NCBI GenBank assembly: GCA_030141605.1
Contig: JAQGDQ010000019.1
Location: forward strand, 1,240,001-1,304,000
Reading direction: 5' to 3'
DNA: 64,000 nt
From: Tubiluchus corallicola
Taxonomy: Eukaryota; Priapulida; Priapulimorpha; Priapulimorphida; Tubiluchidae
Position numbers and translations under genes: made by a program. Shown piece after piece: positions 22,031 to 33,400 of the stretch. The notes below the pieces were generated by a model that was not told where the DNA came from, did no database searches, and saw nothing but the letters and a program-made list of their open reading frames with translations. Position 1 is the stretch's first letter; every line of letters starts with the position of its first letter.

Positions 22031-23270
22031 ACCATGATCAACAATTAATATGTTTTTGTGTTCTTGTCCTGGCTCGTAAGCCTAATATAAAAGCCGTTAT
22101 CATTTGATAAAGTGCCTATTGTTTTGATTTTTCCAACACATTTGTTTTTCTTGTCCAGTATATTCTGCTCGCAGTTTATGAAATGTTTTGCTTTTCAGTG
22201 AGCAACAAGTTGTAGTATATCAAATGAAAGGTGTTGGTGAGACAGACTGAATGGTGTATCTTGACCCGTATTTGATTGAGCCTTGAGCCACTGGTCAAAA
22301 CGTGACAAGCTTTTATTTTATTGAAACTGTTAATCGAGTCAGATACAGCCATACTTACATACAATAACATACAATGTTGTTAATTATTTTGAAAACAATT
22401 TTTATTTGCAAATACAAAACAAAAGCTGTCATGTAAAGCATCTCCTGTAACAGAAGCAGAATCTTACCACAGTTTTTGACACAGTCAAAAACGTCCACTA
22501 GTTAAGTTTAGCTTATTAATGCATTTGTACATGATTTGTACAGTTTGTAAACCAACATATATACATAAGATTTGAGGTTACAGTTCCAATGACGGCACCA
22601 TTCTTAGCGATCTATATACCAAACAAAAGTTTCGATCTAGAAGTTTACCATTGGGGGTTTGTTTTTTTAATCGGGCCCCCGCTGGATTTTTCTCCAGATT
22701 TTTGCAAAATTCATATCTCTTGCTTCTAGAGCAATGGGATGGGCCAGAGGGGAGATGCTGGTAATGGTTCGATAGCTCGTTCAAAGTTGGGTCTAGTATG
22801 GCTATTTATAATTTGCAGGAGGGCCACGGCTTTCTGCTATGACAGTTTCCCGGACTCACCGAAATTTTGCAGAAGAATGCACAAATAGCCTCCACAAAAA
22901 ATGTATTTGTGTTGCCATTTGGGCACATTGGGAAAAAATCTTGCGGAAAGAGGAAGAAACATTCTACAATTCGTAAAGGTTTCGTTAGGGGAGAATCCAC
23001 TGTACAAAATTCTTTTTCAACTTTTCTTCTTTCTTATATATATCTATAAATGTGTATATATGTCAGTCTATTATCATCGACAAAATTAATGGTTAAAGAA
23101 AGGCTGATAAACACTATGCGAAATACTCGTGCTTTGTATTTCCCAAAAAATAAATTACTCTTACGCTCTTATTACTCTTACGAATGTGGAAGTTATAAGA
23201 AGAATTACTGAGTGTACGACGACAATGATGGAATTTAGAAAAGAATGTGGAGCCAATATGCAGCTATGAA
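22031..23270. other. Intergenic, no recognised gene
   Basis: Overlapping open frames of 60-68 codons exist on both strands at 22578-23089, in a slightly GC-richer patch. None resembles a family I know, and both strands are open over the same bases, so no gene is called. Confidence 0.4.
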
Positions 23271-23330
23271 GATACGAAGACCCAAGGATAACTTGTCCAA
23301 GATATGAAGACCCGAGGATAACTTGTCCAA
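23271..23330. repeat. Two 30-bp tandem repeat units
   Basis: Units 23271-23300 and 23301-23330 both read gata(c/t)gaagaccc(a/g)aggataacttgtccaa, differing at two positions. Confidence 0.85.
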
Positions 23331-23388
23331 GAATACCTTATTCCAAAGAAATTAGGATCTAGATGGTAACTATTTGTAAATGGTCCTC

Positions 23389-23755
23389 TCACAAATGCTT
23401 TTTGAAACCGTTAACTAATGAAGCACTGATGGCATCTGATGAAAGATTATTCCATGGTTTAATTATGCGATGCCCAAAGAAGTGTGATCTGATGTTGGTT
23501 CTAGCTGGTTGCACAAATGACTCCTGACCACGAAGAACACTGTCAGGCCTGCAAAAAAGTTTGTCTCTAGACAGTAATTCTATTAACTATTTTGAAGTAG
23601 TTCACAATGTCTACAGTCTCACGCCTTTGCTCGGGGATAGAAATCGAAGTGGGATCCAAATCAATAGCAAGACGAGTACATATATTCTGAGCTCTTTCGA
23701 GAACTCCAGTCACATTTTGAGAATACCGTGGGAGTGCCCCTTACGTACATAGGTT
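23389..23755 (-). mobile_element. LINE 3' fragment, post-RT region
   Basis: On the minus strand the frame reads VLERAQNICTRLAIDLD, then PEQRRETVDIVNYFKIVN. After a frameshift it reads HRIIKPWNNLSSDAISASLV and NGFKKHL before a stop at 23389. The order (related to KVQRRATK, then WN.LP, then FK) is that of a non-LTR retrotransposon C-terminus. The copy is non-functional. Confidence 0.75.
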
Positions 23756-23999
23756 TTCAGTTTTTCACGTACTTAAAAAACTTTTGATTCGTGCAAGCAA
23801 TGATGACAAAACTTAATTTAATTTCGTAAACCGACAACAAAAATTTGCTAGAAACTTATATTAGCGCATCTTACCAATTTAAAAACTTTACAAACGATCA
23901 TTGATCATCTATCGTGATTTTGAGGTCTTTCTTTAAGGAAGGCTGTTATGAGAAGATGCCAATTTAATGGATAACAAGGAAAAATAACAGGAAATAAAA

Positions 24000-24778
24000 T
24001 GGAAATAAAGGAGAAGAAATATATATAAATAAAGATTTTGAAAATAAACATGTAATAGAAAATTAAAAATTGGAAAGAAAAACAAAGAAGATCACTTTAA
24101 AAGGAAATAAATTAAAGACATCCAAGTGATATATGCAAATGCAAGAAGAATAAATTCCAAAAATGATACTAAAAAATATTAAAAGAAGCAAAACCGTCAA
24201 TTATTGCACTTGTTGAAACACAATTGATAGGACAAGAGGATCTGAAAATACCAAGGTATAATTACTAATTTTTATAATAACAGAAGAGACGGAAAAGGAG
24301 GTAGCTTCTTGACGTCAATATGAAGGAAAAAATCAGAAATGTAGTTATAAGAGTAAACGAAGAAAGAATATGCAGAGAAACATTGTGTGCATATACTTGT
24401 TAATAATATACTTGTTATTAACATACTTGTTAATAATCAAAGGATTAATTTACAGACAGATTTAACATTATTATCGATTATAAGGATCCAGAACAAATAA
24501 GAAAAGTATAGATGAAATGTATGAAAAATACATGATAATATTGCATAGCAAAAGGTAAATGGCAAAAATTGTCATTATTACGAGAAATTAATGCCAAAGT
24601 AGGCAACAGAATAAGTGCAAATAATTCAGGCGTAACACATGCTGGAAGAAACCTCATAAAATTAGTGATTCATGAAAAATTAATATTGGCAGATATTTGC
24701 GAAAGTAACAGGGCTGTGGAGTGTGAACAGGAAGAGTATGTGGAGTGAAACTTCAGTAACTGATTATATCACAAAATG
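24000..24778 (+). mobile_element. LINE fragment with apurinic endonuclease-like domain
   Basis: Successive frames read KPSIIALVETQLIGQEDLKI, NNRRDGKGGSFL, REINAKVGNRISANNSGV, THAGRNLIKLVIHEKLIL and GLWSVNRKSMWSETSVTDYI. The motif series (ALVET.., NRR.GKGGG, (D)xNAKVG, D-Y-I near the end) follows non-LTR retrotransposon APE endonuclease domains. Multiple frameshifts show decay. It could belong to the same element type as the RT fragment at 21045-22030. Confidence 0.7.
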
Positions 24779-25085
24779 AAAGGTGTTTCAGAGAGTTGTA
24801 TTTGGACAGCTGGAATTTTCTGCATTAGCCAATTACACACAAATGGTACTGTACGTTGTTACAATGCAAACACTGCAGTTGCTGAAAGCTTTTTAAAACT
24901 TTTTCGTCAAAAATCGATTTTTAATTTCTTTAAGGTAAACCAACACGTTTCCTGTATAATGTTTTACGAAAATCCATTGCGTGAGGAGTAGAAAACTTCA
25001 ATAAATTATCAAATATAACGTAATTGTTTAGTGAAAGCAGTTTTCCGTGAACTCATGCAAAATGCAGCAAATGCTTATGACATGA
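24779..25085. mobile_element. Fragment of the pogo/Tigger-like relic family
   Basis: About 300 bp match 14530-14830 in the same order: ggaattttctgcattagcc, actgtacgttgttacaatg, cagttgctgaaagc, gaaagcagtttt, tgcaaaatgcagcaaa. A 71-codon frame is open here but damaged in the other copy, so function cannot be inferred. Confidence 0.5.
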
Positions 25086-25089
25086 ATAA

Positions 25090-25775
25090 TTCAACAAATT
25101 CGATTCAATTGGAATTTTAATAATTATTTCAAACACCAATCGAATTCGAATTGAGTTTAAAAGATTTTCCACCAAGTTTCTGAACCATCAGTGAAAACTG
25201 GTCTTACAAAGAAGGGCGCCCACATTATATAACGATACCAAGTTTAGGATAGGCAGATGGCAGGAGACATGAAAATGCCATTATAACGCAATGAAGGTAA
25301 GTGATTTAGTTGTGATATCAATATCTGACTTCACACTTTTTTCAAGTTCACGCTTTTTTCACACGTGTGTGCCAGCAACTAAATGTGGTTTCTCGTTAAT
25401 TGACACAAGTGGTGTTGTTACCTGTCCTGGGGTTTGATGTTTCAGTCGGTGTCAGTGCGGGTGGCCGAGTGCTTAAGGTAACGGGTTATGAGTGCTTCTC
25501 TGCTTGCAGCCCGAGTTCGAATTTCACAACCACCTATATTGGCACGAACAGTTGTTATATGTGTTATATATTTGTGTCTCAGTGTTGTTGTATTCGTTAA
25601 TGTCGCTTATAGTAGCCTATGGCTAACATTGTCTGTTGTCCCAGTGACTGTAAATAAATGTCCTTGTCCTTTTTTGATGTTTCAAACGTTTTGATGATAA
25701 AGAACGTATGTGTTTGAAGCAGTGAATTGAATTCAATTTGTGGTAGGGAATGCTCAGTGCTGCTCACTCCTACTA
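25090..25775. mobile_element. Broken hAT MITE (family A) interrupted by a SINE
   Basis: The left part (25100-25215: tcgaattcgaattgag, aagattttcc, tgaaaactggtcttac) matches 6040-6110. The right part (25690-25730: gatgataaagaacgtatgtg, gaagcagtgaatt) matches 6222-6262. It ends in ggtagggaatgctca-like terminus remnants. The SINE at 25445-25672 inserted into this copy, so the MITE is the older of the two. Confidence 0.6.
25445..25672 (+). mobile_element. tRNA-derived SINE with 12-bp target-site duplication
   Basis: The head has a polymerase III A box (GGTGGCCGAGTGCTTAAGG) and B box (GAGTTCGAATTTC) spaced as in a class II tRNA (Leu/Ser-like). A tRNA-unrelated body and an AT-rich tail (taaataaatgtccttgtcc) follow. 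Exact direct repeats tttgatgtttca flank it at 25433-25444 and 25673-25684, showing LINE-mediated insertion. The element is 228 bp. The tRNA acceptor stem does not pair, so it is not a functional tRNA gene. Confidence 0.85.
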
Positions 25776-25915
25776 ATTAGTCTCGCTTAAGGTATTCTTT
25801 TAGAATATATGGCACGTAGCCGTATCACTTATCCCCGCTGTATAAACGCAAGTTGAATCAAACGCGAAAGTGCCTGGGTGACGAAGTTGCGATTTGCCAG
25901 GATTGGCACTACTGC

Positions 25916-26657
25916 TGTTGGGAGCCGAGTGGACCACTGCGCCAAGTAGACCAATTGGTCTACTTGGGCTGCCCAAGTAGGACACTAGAGACAGGTCGCG
26001 AATTGAGTCGTTAAGTGTACTGACACCGTCCGTTGTGCTTGTTTATGTAATAATAATAATTAAAAACGTTAGTACACGTTGAATAATTTATTATACATCT
26101 AATAAAATAAAAGAATTTTATTCTGAGCTGGTAGAACGGACAATATTAAATTTGGTTTCGATATTAATGTTGTTGAAGTGAAAAAAACCACTTTTTTGCG
26201 AATACAAAATTTGTTTAAGGTATATCATTTTTGATTTTGTCTCACTTCACAAACAGGTGATCCGTTTCACTACCTCTTGGGCAAATAATTGTTTTCTTAT
26301 AAGTAAACGTTCTAGCAATCTATGTGTCCTACATGGGCTAGCGAGCCATGTAGGACAGTGCCCTACATGTTACAATACTACTGATAATATTAAAACTAAT
26401 TATCCTTGCTTTTCTTAAATGTTAAAAATTGCTTTTTGGTGTTGTGAAAGCTTAGCAGCATCTGTCTTATTTTTAAATTTGCAATTATTTCTGTAAATAA
26501 TAAAATGAAGAAACTTTCACAGACTTTTCAAAAATTTGACAAAATTACCGATTCTCGACAAAAATCGCTAGTGTCCTACTTGGGCTGCCCATGTAGGACA
26601 CTACTTTTAGCGCATCAAGTGGTCTACTTGGCGCAGTGGTCCACTCGGCTCCCAACA
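25916..26657. mobile_element. DNA transposon family X copy A, 38-bp perfect TIRs, 5-bp TSD
   Basis: The terminal inverted repeats are identical for 38 bp and begin TGTTGGGAGCCGAGTGG. The target duplication is ACTGC (25911-25915 and 26658-26662). The interior carries short palindromes built on the word CCTAC(T/A)TGG: 25955-25973 (tacttgggc/gcccaagta), 26325-26357 (tgtcctacatgg/ccatgtaggaca), and a third copy near 26570-26605. There is no long coding frame. The superfamily is not assigned: TIR sequence and 5-bp TSD do not fit hAT, Tc1/mariner, piggyBac or CACTA. Copy B is at 51669-54884. Confidence 0.8.
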
Positions 26658-26662
26658 ACTGC

Positions 26663-28300
26663 CATTGTTAATTTTGTCATTATTTTATGTGGAAGAAAAG
26701 ATTCTCTCAGTACAAAGTGTCAACAATTTGGCATTCATTCATTCAACTGAAAGAAACCTCTTCGGGCCAATATTTTGCTAGTGTATTGTTTCGTTAAAAT
26801 ATACCAGAATAGACAAAGTCAAAATGTTGAAACCATCTATGGCAATTTTACTTATTTTTCGTTCTTGTATCGTACTTCGGAGAGATCATGATATTGACGA
26901 AATAGCTTTTCAGTAAAAAGATTAGGCAGTATGATCTAAAATTTATGTTTATGGGGCATAGCTTAAAGTAAACTTATCACACGTGTCGATGTGGCTTTCG
27001 TGAAGCACGGCGGATAAAAAGACTCGTATTTTAACATAGAGGGAGAATTGATTAGGTACTGGTTTCGCAAACAACGAAGGAATGCTACCGGAATAGATGC
27101 AACAAATCAGAAGAAAAAACATATTTACGAGAAAGCTCGTACTTAACAGTGATGTGCAGTGGATTTTAAAACAATGCCTGCAATCAGCTAAGGGGATTTT
27201 CCTGTATTTAAGGACATTTTAGAGGCCTAAACTGAGATCTGTATTCTGATAGGTAGACATTCTCAAATGTCAAAAATGCTATTTTTAGCTACATTTATCG
27301 AGGTAGTATTCATTGTATTCTATTCCTAAAGCAAGTTCATATTACAATGTATGTGGAATGCAACGGGCCTACAGATAACCCATTACTTAAACAAAAGCCT
27401 ACGCACTCGGGAAGTTGATCTTATTATTATTATTTTTAATATTTAAGAAAAAATATTAGAAAGCTTCAGCAATAAAATTGTGCTAAGCGCCTTGTGTAAT
27501 TAGTAAAATTAATTTAAAGGACTTATAACTTCATGCTTGGGCGCGATTATTTTGAACGAAAAACAGCGTCATCCAGTTATTGTGCAATATAAACACTTAT
27601 CCCAACAAGTGCTTAAACAAGCCTTTCTTACAGCAGAAGTTTTTATTATCAAAGACGAACAATCCAAAACGTTAAGTGAGAGATCATCTGCCTTTAATCT
27701 ACATCTGTTTTTGCAGCATCTACTTGTATTATTATATTTACTTTCTTCAGTAGTTGCGTGTTACTACCTCTACTTTGTAAAACATTTGCTTTATCTATTT
27801 TGATAAAGGAAATTAAAATCTTCCTTGTAATCAGTTGATTAGCAAGATTGAGGTCATGTTAAGTATATCAACAAGAGTAGACCCCCATTGTTATGGTTTA
27901 GGTGGTCGCTTCTTTCCAGAGCAATTACAACCTGATGTTATATACTTGTTGTTCTTAAAAATATTGTATTCTTTTTATTTTTGCAAACATTTTTGAAAAG
28001 GTTACCAGGTAACTATCAGTTTATTGTTACATAAATATCATAGTTAGCAAATTTAACTTTCTCATAATTATCTTTTCTAAGGAAAATATTTTAGTGGCAT
28101 TTAACACTGTTAGTGCTTATTAAGCCTAATAATCTGTTATTTATTGGGTAATTGGTAAAACGAACTCCTAGTAAGTAGAATCAAAGAATGTGGATATTAG
28201 AAAATAGTCTGAAGATTTTTCCCTTACAATTACTGTATCAGTATAAAAATGAGTTGCTGTGTTTTAGTTTCATTTCTTTAAATATTACACCCTGTGTGTA
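26663..28300. other. Intergenic, no gene seen
   Basis: AT-rich. One 88-codon plus-strand frame at 27537-27803 is unsupported by splice signals or family resemblance. Confidence 0.4.
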
Positions 28301-28309
28301 TTCGCTTTG

Positions 28310-28557
28310 CGATCTGTTTTGGCTGTCAGATGGCGCCACATGCTTACGTTAATTGTGTCGTAGCTCTTACAGTCAGCGGAAGCGATAGAAAATATTCTAA
28401 TTTTAATTTGATCAGCCATTTAATACACTGTTATTAGTTTTTGTCACTGCTGGTTTTCGCGTATTATCGTTGGATTTTCAAAATCTCTATCGTGTGTTGA
28501 ATAGCAGTCATTTGCGTATCATGTTCCAAACACTGCGTTGAAAGTTCCTTCTACCGC
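28310..28557 (+). promoter_or_regulatory. Candidate ZNF318 promoter and non-coding first exon
   Basis: A locally GC-richer block contains tcagatggcgccacatg (YY1-like) and agcggaagcgatag (an ETS-like cggaag), then a plausible donor ccgc|GTAAGC at 28558. The ZNF318 coding exon has an acceptor just before its ATG, so a spliced leader exon must exist upstream. This is the best-looking site, but the assignment is inference. Confidence 0.3.
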
Positions 28558-30454
28558 GTAAGCGTTATGGAATTCGGTAGTTCCATCCAACGTGCATATT
28601 AATGACTCACATGCAATTATTTCTTAATAATATTAAGCCTACTGCCTGTAAATGAACAGCTGTTCTGTTAAAAAAGTTTGATGCAATATTTACAAACAAC
28701 TCATTGCTTTTCATAAATTTGATTTTCATTGTCTTCCATTTATCTATGGTATTTACCAAAAATATTATAAAATATTTTCCCTATCATTTGGATATATTAT
28801 GGATTTATACTACTTTAACAATCACACTTCAGTGCTAGTTATTGAATTTGTTACTGAGTATATAATTATATTATCAGTTGAATTCATTGTCACACAAAAG
28901 TGCATGTAGGCACTATATCATAATATGAATTTTAAATTTTTTCTTGCTTCTTGAACTGCTGTAGTTTGGTATTTTACTGTATGTATTTTAGTAGAAATGA
29001 AGTGTGTATTTTAATCTAATGTGTTGTAATATTAGCGTTTAATTTTTATTATGAAAATGGCTGAAAGTGTAAAATATTAATTAATTTATTTATTTACTTA
29101 TACTATTTATTTCGAGCATACAGTTCACTGCAGTAAATTGTAAAAAATGCAAAATTATATAAAAAGAAATTTACAGGATTAGTACATTACACTGACACAA
29201 ATAAATATACTGTATATATAAATATTAATACATAGTTCTAAATGGATGAAAAAAATGAAGTATGTCCACTTTGAACAGTTGGAAAACAAAGGCTTTTCCA
29301 TTTTTAATATTTGTGAATATAATCAATATCCCGTATCAAAAGCATTTATAATATGCCTGTTTGCAGAGTGAGAGAAAAAAGAAGTGTGTGCGAGTGAAAT
29401 GCACTTTAGTTGTTTTATAAGGAGATGCATTATTGCCACGAAAACATTTTAGTAATGTTAACTGTGCATTAACGAAGCAGGGTTTATTACTATTGACTTT
29501 TGACAAGCAGTGACGACTGAGAGTAATGATGAAGTGCAAACACAAAACATTTGTGCAAGTGCCACTTATAGAAATTCCCAGAGAACAGAAGGTGCTAAAC
29601 AAATCTTTCACTGTAGCATACTAACAATAGGTCAGAGCTATCAGGGATCATAGGAAAATAAGTGAAACTTATTTTAGCACAGAATCCTTGGCTACCAATG
29701 TATTTCTTGCTTTTTAGGTGTGCTGGAAACAAAATTTGACAATAAAAGTGTTTAATATATATATCTGGAACTAGACACCTCTGCTAGTTTAGTGTCATGT
29801 GTTCTCCAGGTTCCTGATAATAAGGACCGGTCCTTGAATCAATTACATCTATTCTTGGGTGCTACTTCCCAGCTTTCATGATGCCAAACTGATATACTAG
29901 ATAAAAAACACATTATAAGGTTCCATACAATGGCAGCATTCATACCTGTTTAATAAAGAAGTAGGCAGCCATACTATTAGGGTTTGGCAAGCATTTTAAA
30001 ATGATAATTGTAGAATTGTATTAGTGAAATAACTGGGCCATGGGCCTACAAGTGCATAGCTGTTGATGTCTAACAATAGTGCAGTCTAAGTTCTTTAATG
30101 GTTAAATATATTATAACTGTTGTTATCTTTTTTGAAATTTGGTGCACCCTGAACACATTGTAAAAACATCTAATTCTGCTTATATAGCACAAGAAAAAAC
30201 TCTTCAATTTTTTTTCACATTTTGCTGCTATGTGATTACAACATGTGTGCACAATTGGAGATTGTTTCAGATAAGTACTGATACAATTTCGTTATAAAAA
30301 TTTCTTGCATTACTAATTGTGACTGCACTTGGACACGAGTGTAGTTAACGACACAGGGTTTATGTAGCATTTTTTATTGGCATGTATATGTTGTAACTTA
30401 TTTTAAAATAATGAAGATTATTTTATGGTAGTCAGTTTCAATGTGTTTGTTTAG
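28558..30454 (+). other. Putative 5' UTR intron of ZNF318
   Basis: No coding signal was recognised. The sequence from 29080 to 29210 is rich in taaat/ttattt and looks like a retroposon tail. The acceptor ttgtttag ends at 30454, ten bases before the ZNF318 start codon. Confidence 0.3.
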
Positions 30455-30464
30455 ATAGAGCAAG

Positions 30465-33400
30465 ATGAATAGAAGGCCAACACGTGGTCGGTTTCCAAGA
30501 TCTGGTTTCAGGGGTAGGGGAATGCCATTTGTTCCACGGCGAGGTGTTAGAGGGGTGTTAGCCAATAGAGGTGGTGGATTTCCAAAATTATCATCTTATT
30601 CTCATCCGCTTCTTGATGAGAGACGCAGTATATCTCCTGTTAGACCTTCTCATCCAGAAAGGTTGTCCAGGTCAAGATCACCTTCTTATTCTTCAGGACG
30701 ACGAGCATATTCGCCAGTACCCATTGGACACAGCCCACTTTCTCCAGAAGGTCGGTTTCAAGATCTTCCAAAGTCTTCATGGTCACCACAATCAAAAGTA
30801 TGAGTTTACCTAAATTTTTATATATGTATTATCATTAACAAAAGTTTAAGTTTAAGACCCTTGTTCTTGAAAACAATATTTCAGAATCCTGACAAGTATT
30901 TCGTTGTTTTTAGATGATACATTCCTTTGTTTGCACCAGCCATTCTAGACAAGAGGTTTAGGTTTACAGTTTAATTAATATTTGCATCAAAACTTATAAT
31001 TTTATTTTTATAGCATATTTGTATGACAGTAGACTTTATTTTATTGAAGTCCAGTATTCTGGTCGTCAGGTAACAATGTTTAACTTTCACATAAAATCTT
31101 GATGTCACGCATATAATGTCTTTGATCGAAATTACTAAGTATCATACAATTATTTCTTGTAGTCAGGTACGCATAACACTGATACATTTTCTGGAATAAG
31201 TGACAAATCGTTACAAAATGTCCTCTTATTTTTTCTATTTTTCCCATATGGTTATAGTTATACTGTATGGTAGTGGCTGTCAGTCAGCAAGTGTTTGTGA
31301 AACAAGGGCCAGGGAGGTGTGGCTTTGTGCCCATGTGATCTATATATACTGCATAGTTTATGCCAGTTATCAGCAAGCAAAGATTCCTGCATTACACATG
31401 TTGTAATGCAAGTGTTAATCTCGTGAGCAATCCATTGAAACCCCCTATTTGCATTTATGGGTGATGTAGGGCTTTGACACTATCATGCCTCAATAACGTT
31501 GTTTGCGAGCATGCACTACTCATACCATTGAACATAACTAAGAAACAAAATTTCTATTGAATGAAATGAAATCTCCCTTTTGCAAAATTTAAACTTTTCT
31601 CATTTGAACAAATGATCTATGGCTACTGCATTTGATATTTCAGCAAATTTTCAAGGGTATAATACTGTGTAGCATATAATAACTATTCAAAGTAGAGTGT
31701 TTTCATGAATCCGCTTTTAACTGTTGTATAAGGCCACTCCTCATAATTACGATTTGAGATGGTAAATTAACCCAGCAAATCACATTAAACTTTTAATTAG
31801 CCCTACATTGTGCACAGCAGCCTGGTAAGGAGACAAATAAGTAAGCCTGCTAGGTGACCAAACATTATTGCTGAAGGGTGGAGGGCATATACTGCTTACA
31901 AACATCAATGAATTTTCAAACCTATTATTGTCTGTAATTAGGGTAGGGCTGTTTAAGGATGGGGGAATATAGGCACTGATCAGTTGCAAATTTTGTATGG
32001 CAAAAAGACTTCACTTACAGACATACCAGTTTTTCCACATTTTGAATATTTCTCGATTTTCCCCTGATTGATACCATAATATAAAGGTCACACAAAATGA
32101 GATCAGATTGCAGTGAGATATAATATTCCCTCCCTTTGCACAAAATAGAATCACCCATCTAAGGTCTAGGCAATGCAAGTTGTCTGGCTATGAAGCACTT
32201 AGAATACATGTGCCCAGTGCACTTAGCTGCTATATTAATACCGATTTGACATAATTATGCGCAATATTGTAACTTAAAAGGTCTAAAGTAAAGTAATCTT
32301 TCTTCCCTTCCACATTCGAAAAAAGGTGTGCGTTTCCCAAGTGACTAAAATGTAGAGGTATCACCCTTTTAAAGACTTATTTAGTGTTGTCTGAAAGGTA
32401 TCTAAAAATTCTAGAGTGCAAAACAACACTAGGGTTATTTACAGCACTCCCTCAATCAGACGCGTAGCTGATTCTCCCTATTTTGGACACCTGTAATGTA
32501 GCAGTCATGTCTGCATGTAAGTTACACTACTACAACTTAGACTAAAAACCAGTAGGTAAAAATTCAACATAAAACCAACACATAAAATTTATTAAGCGGG
32601 AACACCTGTCATAGTAGTCGCTGCTTATTATGCAATGCACCTGCTAAGCTCGCTGCGAGTGTTAAATGCCGCGCTAGATGAAAATCGGGATAGCATGAAG
32701 CAGGCTACTTTTGTAGCAAAAAATCAACGTTCTGACCAACAATCAAAATAGCAAAATCGATTTGACTACTTCTCCAGGTAAAACAAAGCTTCCAGTCCCT
32801 TCTAAACTACATAGTTTATACATGGAATGGCAGCTTTGGAATCTATTTACTCTAAATGACATAACTTATTATAACAACAACAATCATTCATGGATTTGGA
32901 GGTGTTTTTGGCTGTAGTTATAAAAGTTTGTGATTATGACTCAGTCTTGCATTATTCGTGCTAATTTAAGAAGCTACCGCTAATAAGATCTATAGTTAGC
33001 AGCAGCGCCATTAATAGCAGTATCACTAGTGTATACATGCATACAGAAATTATAATCTCACGATTCTGTGTTAGAAGAGTAGCACACTCCAAAATAGATT
33101 GATTGTTCTTGTCTTCAATAATTTAACGGCAAAATTTTGTGCAGAAAAACCATCTTCTGCGAGGTTGTAGCTGCCACTTATATGAACTGCGACATCACTT
33201 GCACTAAACTTTGCTGACTTGCACATTGAGTGATAATAGTGCACCTGTCCAGCCACCCCTTTTACTGCAAAAAAGCAAAAATACATACAATTTGGTTAAA
33301 AAGCAGTTTTACATTATGGCATATAACCCTTAACATAAAAAAAGTTTTATAACGTTTCTGGCTTGCATTTTAATACATTATAGAGTGAAATCTTAAAACA

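Noticed and set aside
22578-23089. Overlapping frames on both strands
   Set aside because: Both strands are open over the same bases, without recognisable motifs or splice signals, so neither can be preferred.
27537-27803. Plus-strand 88-codon frame as a small gene
   Set aside because: Frames of this length are expected by chance in this much AT-rich sequence. There is no splice context and no family resemblance.
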